Assembly: GCA_964631745.1 (NCBI GenBank)
Contig: CAZVWV010000061.1
Location: forward strand, 1-20,932
DNA: 20,932 nt
Source: CAZVWV01 sp964631745
GTDB lineage: Bacteria; Bdellovibrionota_C; UBA2361; JBGSMV01
Direction: 5' to 3'
Below the pieces are notes generated by a model. The model was given only the letters and a program-made list of their open reading frames with translations. It was not told the DNA's origin and did not search any database. Positions 14,828-20,932 of this stretch are shown piece by piece; within the stretch, counting starts at the first letter, position 1, and every line of letters starts with the position of its first letter. Position numbers and translations under genes: made by a program.

Positions 14828-15799
14828 ATGACGGGCCTTCAATCTGTATTATTTGTCGATGACGAGCCCCATCTGCTCTCTGGTTTGAAGCGCAGTCTTC
14901 GGCCATTGCGGAGTGAGTTCAAATTTGAATTTGCCAGCGATGGCATGCAAGCCCTGGATCTCCTAAACCAGAGTAAATTCGATTTGGTGATCTCCGACAT
15001 GCGCATGCCCGGCATGGACGGTGGTGAATTGCTCGCTCGCGTAAGCGAGAGCTTCCCGGACACCGTTAGAATTATTCTTTCTGGCCAGGCCAGCGCTGAG
15101 TCGCTCATCAGAGCTTTGCCCTCAACTCATCAATATCTGCCCAAGCCGTTCAGGCCGGAGAGCTTGAAAGAATTAATGCACAAGTTGAAATCACTTCGCA
15201 GCATCATTCCCAATGCGATCATGCGCTCGGCCATATCCAAAGTAACAAGGTTGCCGTGTCGGCGAGAGCTGCTCGAGCAATTCGTAAGCTTGTTAAAGAA
15301 TAACGATTACAGCGCACGATTATGGCAGGTAGCGCAGGGCGATATAGGTATCTCAGCCCAGATGATGCATCTGGTGGTTTCGACCTCCCGTCGCGAGAGA
15401 TTTAACTACAATAGTTTGCCTGAGGCCTTCGCCACCTTGGGACATGAAATACTTGAGAAGTTGATGTGGGAGGAGCTTTTTTACCCGGTCGATTCCAAAT
15501 TTAACGGAATAGACCTTATACAGCTCTCGCACCGCGGAATTCGTCGAGCGCATGCCTTTGCTGAAATCGCAAAAACCAGAACTCCGTTAGCCATCACGGA
15601 AGCGTATTGGGCCGGAATATTTTATGAGTTGGGTTCGATCATTAAACCCCCTAGTGGCGTGGACTTTAAGGCTGCCAATGTTATCAACGAGAAATCAAAA
15701 CGTAAGTCAGGCGCGTATCTGCTAGCGCTTTGGGGATTTCCAGAATCAATTTATCGTGGAATTTTAGAAACCCCTTGGAGGGACGATGGAAAAGATTAG
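14828..15799 (+). CDS. Response regulator REC-HDOD
   Basis: A 323-residue two-domain response regulator. Receiver domain (residues 4-118): acidic pocket Asp-11/Asp-12, phospho-acceptor Asp-57 in 'VISDMRMPG', Ser-85 in 'IILSG' and Lys-106 in 'LPKPF', all conserved. Residues 128-310 match an HDOD domain, an HD-related fold without the catalytic metal ligands; recognisable parts are 'ISKVTRLPCRRELLEQF', 'ISAQMMHLVVSTSR' and 'LPEAFATLGHEIL'. HDOD outputs serve as protein-interaction or signalling scaffolds; no enzymatic activity is expected. It is the first gene after the sigma-54-like promoter, with AGGAG 6 nt before the ATG. Its 3' end overlaps the next gene by 14 nt. The likely phosphodonor is the histidine kinase at the end of the operon (inference). 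Confidence 0.88.
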   Translation: MTGLQSVLFVDDEPHLLSGLKRSLRPLRSEFKFEFASDGMQALDLLNQSKFDLVISDMRMPGMDGGELLARVSESFPDTVRIILSGQASAESLIRALPSTHQYLPKPFRPESLKELMHKLKSLRSIIPNAIMRSAISKVTRLPCRRELLEQFVSLLKNNDYSARLWQVAQGDIGISAQMMHLVVSTSRRERFNYNSLPEAFATLGHEILEKLMWEELFYPVDSKFNGIDLIQLSHRGIRRAHAFAEIAKTRTPLAITEAYWAGIFYELGSIIKPPSGVDFKAANVINEKSKRKSGAYLLALWGFPESIYRGILETPWRDDGKD

Positions 15800-16979
15800 T
15801 TCCCAGACCTCCGGGTTAAAAATACTCTGCGTCGACGACGAGCCAAATATCTTGGAAGCCTTTAAGCGATCGTTACGCGGCAAGTTTGAGTTGGAGATTG
15901 CGACCTCGGCCGAAAAGGCCCTAGAGATAATCGCAGCCGGGCAGAATTTCGCCGTAATTGTTTCTGATATGCGCATGCCCGGTGTTGATGGTATCGCATT
16001 TTTGCAAAAGGTTAGAGAGACCCATCCGCTTACGGTGCGCATAATGCTTACCGGAAACGCCGATCAAGGCACCGCGGTAAAAGCCATCAACGAAGGGAGC
16101 ATCTTTCGATTTCTGACAAAGCCCTGTTCTTCGCTCGATATGGAGCGCATCCTGACCGATTCCGTGGCGCAATATCGGCTTCAGACCGCCGAGCGAGACC
16201 TATTGCAGAATACATTGAGTGGTAGCATTAAAGTCTTAACCGATATTTTAAGCATCAGCGATCCAGAGACTTTTAGCAAAGCCTCCGAGTGTCGTCCGTT
16301 AATTCGAAAAATTTGTAGCGCCCTAAAGATCGACTCTGCTTGGGAGATTGAGCTGGCGACCATGTTGTCGGGCTTGGGGTGGGCACTCATACCTGATTCG
16401 CTAAGGAACAAGGTCAGAGAAGGGCAGGGCCTGAGTGCGGCAGAGACTAAAATGGTTGAGGAGATCCCCGAGACCTCAAAGGGGCTCATTAATAATATTC
16501 CCAGACTGCATGGGGTAGCAGAGCTCGTGTATTACTCAGGCAAAAACTACGATGGCAGCGGCTATCCTTCAACAGATATTAAGGGCGAGAGTATTCCACT
16601 GGGCGCCAGAGTCGTAAATCTAGTTCTCGGGATCAGCTCACATTTAGTGGCTGGGGGTGATTTGGCTGCCGCGCTCCTGCGATTGCAAGTCGCACAGGGG
16701 CGTTACGATCCCAAACTTTTAGCTTTGTTGAAAGGATTCGAGTCCCCAAGCGCTGACAAGCCGAAGGTGGGGGAGGTTTATGAGATCAAGGCCCGCGAGC
16801 TTTGTGTGGGGCAGAGATTAATGGCGGATGTTTTCACGCAGGATGGTCGCTTGTTACTCGGAAGGGGTGTGGTCGTGAGCGAAATTTTGCTAAAGCGCCT
16901 GAGTGGATATGCCGCGCTTCAGGCGCTGCGCGAGCCCATTTCGGTAGATTGTCGTTTACCCACTGTTGATAGGGAGTAA
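15786..16979 (+). CDS. Response regulator REC with degenerate HD-GYP domain
   Basis: A 397-residue RpfG-like architecture. The receiver is intact: Asp-61 in 'VIVSDMRMPG', Thr-89 in 'IMLTG', Lys-112 in 'FLTKPC'. Residues about 140-330 align with HD-GYP cyclic-di-GMP phosphodiesterases, but the key residues are changed. Where active enzymes have 'LHDIGK', this protein has 'LSGLGW' (194-199), losing both His and Asp; where they have 'HHERWDGSGYP', it has 'YYSGKNYDGSGYP' (249-261), keeping the GYP but losing the His pair. Hydrolysis of c-di-GMP is therefore not expected. In Shewanella, HnoD is likewise a degenerate HD-GYP response regulator, which allosterically controls a partner phosphodiesterase. 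It starts inside the end of the REC-HDOD gene. The C-terminal 60 residues resemble the small domain that follows HD-GYP in related proteins. Confidence 0.85.
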   Translation: MEKISSQTSGLKILCVDDEPNILEAFKRSLRGKFELEIATSAEKALEIIAAGQNFAVIVSDMRMPGVDGIAFLQKVRETHPLTVRIMLTGNADQGTAVKAINEGSIFRFLTKPCSSLDMERILTDSVAQYRLQTAERDLLQNTLSGSIKVLTDILSISDPETFSKASECRPLIRKICSALKIDSAWEIELATMLSGLGWALIPDSLRNKVREGQGLSAAETKMVEEIPETSKGLINNIPRLHGVAELVYYSGKNYDGSGYPSTDIKGESIPLGARVVNLVLGISSHLVAGGDLAAALLRLQVAQGRYDPKLLALLKGFESPSADKPKVGEVYEIKARELCVGQRLMADVFTQDGRLLLGRGVVVSEILLKRLSGYAALQALREPISVDCRLPTVDRE

Positions 16980-16983
16980 CACT

Positions 16984-17562
16984 ATGGTCACTGTAATATT
17001 AGTTGATGATGATTCCAGATTACTTGAGGGATTATCGAGAGTCTTACACAAGGAGCCCTACCACATAACCACCGTGAATTCTGGCGGAGCATGTCTGGAA
17101 CTACTCCAAGGTATTAAAGCTGATCTGGTGGTCAGTGACGAACGTATGCCTGGGATAAACGGCACAACTTTGCTTGCTCAGATTCGGGAGAAATATCCGG
17201 GAATAGTGCGGATAATGTTAAGCGGCGAAGCTACCTTGCAAACGGCTTTGCGGGCCATAAATTTGGGAGAAGTTTTTCGCTTTCTTACAAAGCCCTGCAA
17301 TGAGATTGAGTTGGCCATCGCCATTCGGGAAGGGCTAAAACATCGCGCCTTGATGACCCACAGCCAACGCATGCTGGAGGTGATGAAGATGCAATCCAGT
17401 TACATCAACGCACTGGAGCGGGAGAATCCGGGCATTTCACATGTTAAGCGTGCCAGTCACGGCGAGATCGTGCTGGAAGATAAAGGCAAAGATTTGGATA
17501 CTGTTCTCAAAGAGGTAATCAGCGAGCTAGATGCGACAGAGAAACATTTTGGCGTTTCGTAG
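16984..17562 (+). CDS. Receiver-domain response regulator with coiled-coil-like tail
   Basis: A 192-residue protein with a complete receiver domain (residues 2-118): Asp-8/Asp-9/Asp-10, phospho-acceptor Asp-52 in 'VVSDERMPG', Ser-80 in 'IMLSG' and Lys-103 in 'FLTKPC'. The remaining 75 residues are charged and probably helical, without a DNA-binding or enzymatic motif. It is thus a single-domain receiver that may act as a phosphate shuttle or interaction partner. The ATG at 16984 is chosen over an upstream in-frame TTG at 16966 because AGGGAG (16971-16976) lies 7 nt before it. It begins 4 nt after the HD-GYP-like gene stop and is followed, 12 nt on, by the H-NOX gene. Confidence 0.87.
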   Translation: MVTVILVDDDSRLLEGLSRVLHKEPYHITTVNSGGACLELLQGIKADLVVSDERMPGINGTTLLAQIREKYPGIVRIMLSGEATLQTALRAINLGEVFRFLTKPCNEIELAIAIREGLKHRALMTHSQRMLEVMKMQSSYINALERENPGISHVKRASHGEIVLEDKGKDLDTVLKEVISELDATEKHFGVS

Positions 17563-17574
17563 GAGATAAGGGCG

Positions 17575-18132
17575 ATGAAAGGTGAGATCTTTAATATCTA
17601 TGAAGATTTTGTCGTAGATCAGTACGGCCGCGACAGTTTTGAAGATCATTTAACGGAATGCAAGGAAGCTTTGGTCACCAAGGAGCCTTTTGTTGGACCG
17701 GCAACCTATCCGGACAGTGATCTCTTAGTGATGCTCGAAAAGGGGTGCGCACGATTCCGTTTGAGCCTTCCGATATTGTTAAAAAACCTGGGGCGTTTCA
17801 CTTTCGCAAAACTAGCCGACAAACTTCCTAATTTTAGAGAACGCTTTCCTGATGCCAAATCAGTCTTAATCGGACTTAACGATATGATTCATGTTGAGGC
17901 CAGAAAACTATATCGGGACGCGCAGCCACCGGTGTTTGTTGTGCAAGAAATCAGCGCAAACAAGCTCTCACTAACTTACGTTTCCAAACGCAAGCTCTAT
18001 GATCTGGTCGATGGATTGCTGCTGGGCTTGGCGGACTATTATGGCATCAAAATTGAAGTAAAAAAAATCTTGCTAGACGAGGCCAGTACAAAGACATGCA
18101 TGTTCGAGATAGATTTCGGCAGGGCCATATAA
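17575..18132 (+). CDS. H-NOX haem nitric-oxide sensor
   Basis: A 185-residue stand-alone haem-NO/oxygen-binding (HNOB) protein, the standard length. The opening 'MKGEIFNIYEDFVVDQYG' is typical. His-106 in 'MIHVEARKLY' matches the proximal haem ligand; Pro-118/Pro-119 follow as in other members; 'YVSKRK' (135-140) is the invariant Tyr-x-Ser-x-Arg propionate-binding motif. By alignment with the Thermoanaerobacter protein, the distal Tyr that stabilises O2 (Tyr-140 there) is Leu-144 here, so the site should exclude O2 and bind NO selectively. AGGAG follows the previous stop, 9 nt before the ATG. Its TAA stop overlaps the kinase ATG (TAATG), tying sensor to kinase, as in hnoX-hnoK pairs where H-NOX-NO inhibits the kinase. 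Acts in the cytoplasm. Confidence 0.93.
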   Translation: MKGEIFNIYEDFVVDQYGRDSFEDHLTECKEALVTKEPFVGPATYPDSDLLVMLEKGCARFRLSLPILLKNLGRFTFAKLADKLPNFRERFPDAKSVLIGLNDMIHVEARKLYRDAQPPVFVVQEISANKLSLTYVSKRKLYDLVDGLLLGLADYYGIKIEVKKILLDEASTKTCMFEIDFGRAI

Positions 18133-19430
18133 TGAAGAACCTAGACAGAGCTCTAGCCAGAGAGAGGCACAAAGTGGCACTTTTAGAAGCCATGATGGAG
18201 AACAAGACGCGCGAGCTTTACTCCGAGAAGGAGCAGCTTAGAAATATCAACTCATATCTGAAAGGTATTCTGGAAACTCTCGGGGATGCCTTGATTGTGA
18301 CAGATTCAGCTGGAGTAGTTTCGGTTGTCAATAACACCAGTATCGAAGTACTTGGATACGAAAGAGGAGAGCTGTTAGGCTCGGATCTTGGAAACTATTG
18401 TAGCATCGGGGGTAAGGAGATCTACGAAATCGTGCAAGACGTTCCGAGCGCGAGCTTTAAGCGGGAGGTTCAATTTTTGACAAAGGACGGGAACAAGGTG
18501 CCCGTACTGATGTCCTGCACTTTGTTAAAAGCCGGGCAAGACGGCGCCGGTGGAATGGTATGCGTAGGGCATGACCTGCGGGAGCAACGCCTGCTTGAGA
18601 TGCGCTTATTACAGGCGCAAAAGTTGGAATCTATCGGGCATCTGGCGGCAGGTATCGCTCACGAAATCAACACCCCCATTCAGTACGTGGGCGATAATAC
18701 GAGTTTCTTGGCGGAGGCCTTCGGCTCTATTGGAATATTGTTGGACCAAGTCGACGTGGCCACGGAGAAAGCCGGGGCAGTTCCGCCGGAGTTCAGCGAG
18801 GCTTGGAATAAGTCTAAAGAGGAGCTAGATCTAAAGTACATAAGAGAGGAGGTGCCCAAAGCCATTCAGCAGTCGATAGATGGCGTGATGCGCGTGGCCC
18901 AAATCGTGAAAGCCATGAAAGAGTTCTCTCACCCTGAGAACAACAATAAATGTAGCACCAATATTAACGACGCCGTTGCAAGTACGGTGACAGTGTCGAC
19001 CAATGAATGGAAATATGTAGCCGAGTTGGAAATCAATCTAGACCGAAGCTTGCCTGCCGTTCCGCTCTACGCTGGCGAGTTCAACCAAGCGCTATTAAAT
19101 GTAATCGTCAACGCCGCGCATGCCATAGAGGACGTCACTGGAAAGTGGGCCACGCAAAAAGGTAAAATTACTATCAGCACCAAGAACTGCGGCGACAAAG
19201 TTCAGATATGCGTGAGCGATACCGGAAGAGGCATACCCGAAGCCATCCGTTCCAAGATCTTCAATCCCTTCTTCACCACTAAAGAGGTAGGCCGAGGTAC
19301 CGGCCAAGGACTACCCATGGTAAGGAATTGCATAGAAAAACGTCACGGAGGCTGCGTCAAATTCGAGAGCGAATTAGGCAAAGGCACAACCTTTATCCTA
19401 GAGCTGCCCCTAACCCCCGCAAATTCGTAA
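18132..19430 (+). CDS. PAS-domain sensor histidine kinase, H-NOX partner
   Basis: From the ATG at 18132 it has 432 residues. A coiled N-terminus (1-45) leads into a PAS domain (about 45-150: 'LETLGDALIVTDSAGVVSVV' ... 'GYERGELLG'). The dimerisation/phospho-acceptor helix follows, with 'GHLAAGIAHEINTPIQYVGD' and His-177, then the ATPase domain with N box 'NVIVNAAHAIED', G1 'DTGRGIP', F box 'FFTTKEVGRGTGQGLPM' and G2 'GKGTTF'. All catalytic boxes are intact. No membrane segment is seen, so the kinase is cytoplasmic, as expected for one read out by a soluble haem sensor. An upstream in-frame start at 18096 would lie inside the H-NOX gene and is rejected in favour of the TAATG overlap. The three upstream receivers are its probable targets. 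Last gene of the operon; no terminator was identified before the tRNA. Confidence 0.92.
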   Translation: MKNLDRALARERHKVALLEAMMENKTRELYSEKEQLRNINSYLKGILETLGDALIVTDSAGVVSVVNNTSIEVLGYERGELLGSDLGNYCSIGGKEIYEIVQDVPSASFKREVQFLTKDGNKVPVLMSCTLLKAGQDGAGGMVCVGHDLREQRLLEMRLLQAQKLESIGHLAAGIAHEINTPIQYVGDNTSFLAEAFGSIGILLDQVDVATEKAGAVPPEFSEAWNKSKEELDLKYIREEVPKAIQQSIDGVMRVAQIVKAMKEFSHPENNNKCSTNINDAVASTVTVSTNEWKYVAELEINLDRSLPAVPLYAGEFNQALLNVIVNAAHAIEDVTGKWATQKGKITISTKNCGDKVQICVSDTGRGIPEAIRSKIFNPFFTTKEVGRGTGQGLPMVRNCIEKRHGGCVKFESELGKGTTFILELPLTPANS

Positions 19431-19484
19431 CCCAATATTACGAATCATATCCAAGAAATCCCCCGGATTGATCACGCGCCAGAT

Positions 19485-19516
19485 TTGGACTAATATCTCC
19501 CCGATTCCATTAATAG
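19485..19516 (+). promoter_or_regulatory. Weak candidate promoter of the tRNA-Leu gene
   Basis: TTGGAC (19485-19490) resembles a -35 box, and ATTAAT or TAATAG (19509-19516) could be a -10, with an 18-20-nt spacer. It lies just upstream of the tRNA at 19530. The match is modest, and read-through from the kinase operon is an alternative. Confidence 0.3.
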
Positions 19517-19529
19517 TTTTCAGAATCAT

Positions 19530-19615
19530 GCCTGGGTGGTGGAATTGGTAGACACACAGGACTTAAAATCCTGGGCCTCGAAAGGGGCGTGCCGGTTCGA
19601 TTCCGGCCCTAGGCA
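19530..19615 (+). tRNA. tRNA-Leu (TAA anticodon)
   Basis: An 86-nt gene that folds as a type II tRNA with a long variable arm. The acceptor stem is GCCTGGG (19530-19536) with CCTAGGC (19608-19614, one G-U pair), discriminator A at 19615. The T arm is GCCGG/CCGGC around TTCGATT. The D arm contains GGTGGAATTGGTAGACA. The anticodon loop CTTAAAA sits between CAGGA and TCCTG, giving anticodon TAA, which reads TTA/TTG leucine codons. CCA is not encoded. A T-rich stretch follows directly. tRNA-Leu genes are frequent integration sites, relevant because the gene beyond is a reverse transcriptase. Confidence 0.95.
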
Positions 19616-19658
19616 CTAATTTTTCTTGTCGTGTGGTTGTAGAATAGCTGTCACCCTG

Positions 19659-19684
19659 AAGGCGCAGCTCCTTGGCTGCGCTTT
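19659..19684. terminator. GC-rich hairpin, possible terminator
   Basis: GCGCAGC (19662-19668) and GCTGCGC (19675-19681) form a perfect 7-bp stem with a 6-nt loop, extendable by A-T pairs to AAG...CTTT. It lies 44 nt after the tRNA. The T run on either strand is short, so termination is plausible but not certain; it could work bidirectionally for the tRNA and the reverse-transcriptase transcript. Confidence 0.45.
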
Positions 19685-19801
19685 CATATCTCGGCTTTCT
19701 TCGCCGGGGAGCTTTGTGTGGTTCCCCTCTGGAACATAGCCAGAATCAAGAAAAGTTCAATCGCTTTCTCAAAAATAATTAAGCCAAACCGGCTCGGTGT
19801 G

Positions 19802-19908
19802 TTTCAGCCCACTCCGCTAGTGGAGTGCTCTGAAAAATATCAGTAGGTTAGACGGATGGCCGTCTAATCGCTCAAAACATTCGGAGCACAGGCGACCACG
19901 CCTGCCGA
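19802..19908. ncRNA. Cluster of three hairpins, candidate structured RNA
   Basis: Three good stem-loops occur within 107 nt of the gene-free gap. First, TTTCAG / CTGAAA (19802-19807, 19830-19835) enclosing CACTCC / GGAGTG (19810-19815, 19822-19827). Second, TTAGACGG-atgg-CCGTCTAA (19848-19867), perfect. Third, CAGGCG-acca-CGCCTG (19889-19904) with outer TCGG/CCGA. They lie 3' of the reverse transcriptase on its own (minus) strand, about 145 nt after its stop. They could be the 3' part of an RT-associated RNA, a long 3' untranslated region, or an independent RNA. No group II domain V sequence was recognised. The rest of 19616-20052 shows no gene. Confidence 0.4.
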
Positions 19909-20052
19909 TGGTGATAAGAGCAGTGCCACACAGGGCGAAGCCCCCCAACACTAATCTTCAGTACTAGTTCGATCCCAAAGCAACTATCAAACACTATTGA
20001 GATCGACTTGGACCAGAAAGCGAACTGCAAAAGTAGGGTGGCTCGAGTTGGC

Positions 20053-20932
20053 TTAATTGCTATCCGTTAGGAGGTGAACTCCAAGAAGTCGGCGTGAATA
20101 ATTAAGGGATTTATCACTTCTTTCTTCGATAAGTCTTTGGCGCTTGGCGTAATTACTTCGAAACTCGTCGATCATTCGATCAATCTGCTTGTCGATCTGT
20201 GCCATGGACCCAGCGTCATTACAAAAGTAATATTGATTACCCCATCCCTTTAGTTTGTTGTGTACACGCTGAAAAACACCAATCAGTGAAGATGTTTCAT
20301 CGGGATGCGCTGGTGGTTCCGATTTCCCGAATCGTTTGGCGCTCGTTAGCATGGCGTCAACGGCGGACAACAATCTCTTTACTGAATCTTGTGAAGGTCT
20401 AAGTTTCGAGCCTTGAATTTCAACGCCCAGGTATTCAAAGGTTCGTTTCGTGTCACCGACGGAAGCTTTCTTAGGATCGGTCTCTGGCTGATATGCGTCA
20501 AGGCCGTACTCCTTAAGCTTTGTGAGGGCCCGCTTGAATGCTGCTCGTACGGCTCTTTCATTGGGGCCAAAAATGATGAAATCGTCCAAATATCGTAGGC
20601 ATCTGATATCGCCTGAATTCATCATCGTATCAAAGTCACTAAGTAGTATGTTGCCAAATAGCGGGGAGAGACAGCATCCCTGCGGCGTGCCAATAGAATC
20701 AAAATCAAAGAAGTGCTGAAGCTCCGCTGGAATCGAGCCTAGATTGGAGATCTCAAGATTCGTTGCTCCGTCTAAGAGAGTTACAAATTTTTGATCACCA
20801 ACAATACGCGCAATTTTTTCTACAACCTCTTTTCGCGGGATCTGCGTAAAGAACTGTTTAATGTCGGATTTAAAGTAATGAGTAGCACCATCGTGAATGG
20901 CAGTTGTAGCGGCGGCGATCGCGAGTGGAACT
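20053..20932 (-). CDS. Reverse transcriptase, partial (5' end outside window)
   Basis: The frame is open from the right edge to the stop at 20053: 292 residues of C-terminal part, with the start beyond the window. Catalytic features are complete in what is seen: 'FKSDIKQFF' (first catalytic Asp), 'GTPQGCCLSPLFGNILLSDF' (the PQGxxxSP-type motif), and 'CLRYLDDFIIFG', the YxDD box as YLDD. A thumb follows ('YLGVEIQGSKLRPSQDSVKR'), then a helical C-terminal region with 'KLKGWGNQYYFCND', reminiscent of the maturase/X region of group II intron proteins. No HNH endonuclease follows. It is not a DGR-type RT (motif is PQG, not the SQ type), and the C-terminal extension differs from typical retron RTs. 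A stand-alone group II-like RT, possibly defence-related, is the best guess. It converges with the tRNA-Leu across a 437-nt gap, suggesting an acquired segment. Confidence 0.9.
   Translation of the reverse strand, partial: VPLAIAAATTAIHDGATHYFKSDIKQFFTQIPRKEVVEKIARIVGDQKFVTLLDGATNLEISNLGSIPAELQHFFDFDSIGTPQGCCLSPLFGNILLSDFDTMMNSGDIRCLRYLDDFIIFGPNERAVRAAFKRALTKLKEYGLDAYQPETDPKKASVGDTKRTFEYLGVEIQGSKLRPSQDSVKRLLSAVDAMLTSAKRFGKSEPPAHPDETSSLIGVFQRVHNKLKGWGNQYYFCNDAGSMAQIDKQIDRMIDEFRSNYAKRQRLIEERSDKSLNYSRRLLGVHLLTDSN

Noticed and set aside
19960..19976. GTTCGATCCC resembling the tRNA T-loop, as a possible attachment-site duplicate
   Set aside because: Only about 8 nt match, and they do not extend into the tRNA 3' end, so it is not a credible att repeat.
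19616..20052. Group II intron domain V/VI, or retron msr-msd, next to the RT
   Set aside because: No 34-nt domain V-like hairpin with the AGC triad was found, and retron RNA normally lies 5' of the RT, which is outside the window.
1..20932. CRISPR array
   Set aside because: No regularly spaced direct repeats of 23-47 nt were seen; the repeats present are isolated palindromes.

Overview
The window looks like a chromosomal segment from a free-living Gram-negative bacterium of the broad deltaproteobacterial type (Myxococcota, Bdellovibrionota or Desulfobacterota-like). The grounds are response regulators with HDOD and HD-GYP domains, an H-NOX/histidine-kinase operon behind a sigma-54-like promoter, secreted thrombospondin-type-3 repeat proteins, FHA and Tad-pilus genes, and CCACGGAG-type intergenic palindromes. 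None of these fixes the phylum, and base composition appears near 50% G+C by eye.

Layout. (1) 80-725: a DUF433/DUF5615 toxin-antitoxin-like pair, with the toxin gene split by a frameshift. (2) 861-940: a CCACGGAG palindrome. (3) 1128-3318: a two-gene unit of an FHA protein and a protein resembling transglutaminases but lacking the catalytic Cys and His. (4) 3637-6342: three Tad-type pseudopilin genes (TadE-like, TadE/F-like, TadG-like with a vWA domain), without assembly genes in the window. (5) 9640-6369, minus strand: two secreted proteins with different N-terminal domains (two PPC; two P domains), both with thrombospondin type 3 repeats and a homologous basic C-terminal domain of about 95 residues. 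(6) 9641-10268: an intergenic region crowded with palindromes. (7) 10269-11510: aspartokinase, with a good candidate internal start for a separate ACT-domain beta subunit. (8) 12280-11541, minus strand: a small charged protein and a ComEA-like helix-hairpin-helix protein. (9) 12390-14676: cysteine desulfurase and mnmA, overlapping by 8 nt, behind an extended -10 promoter. (10) 14828-19430: a five-gene signalling operon (REC-HDOD, REC-degenerate HD-GYP, REC, H-NOX, PAS-histidine kinase). (11) 19530-19615: tRNA-Leu(TAA), a hairpin-rich 437-nt gap, and a reverse transcriptase on the minus strand running off the right edge.

How they work together. The signalling operon is the most coherent unit. 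A haem NO sensor whose distal Tyr position is Leu is translationally coupled to a histidine kinase. Three receiver proteins lie upstream, one with an HD-GYP domain that has lost its metal-binding HD residues. This resembles the HnoX-HnoK-HnoB/C/D network of Shewanella and Vibrio, but with an HDOD output instead of EAL or DNA-binding outputs. The desulfurase and MnmA form a compact sulfur-relay pair for tRNA wobble thiolation. The Tad genes and the secreted repeat proteins point to cell-surface functions. The least explained items are the reverse transcriptase next to a structured region by a tRNA, the shared C-terminal domain of the secreted pair, and the FHA/pseudo-transglutaminase pair.
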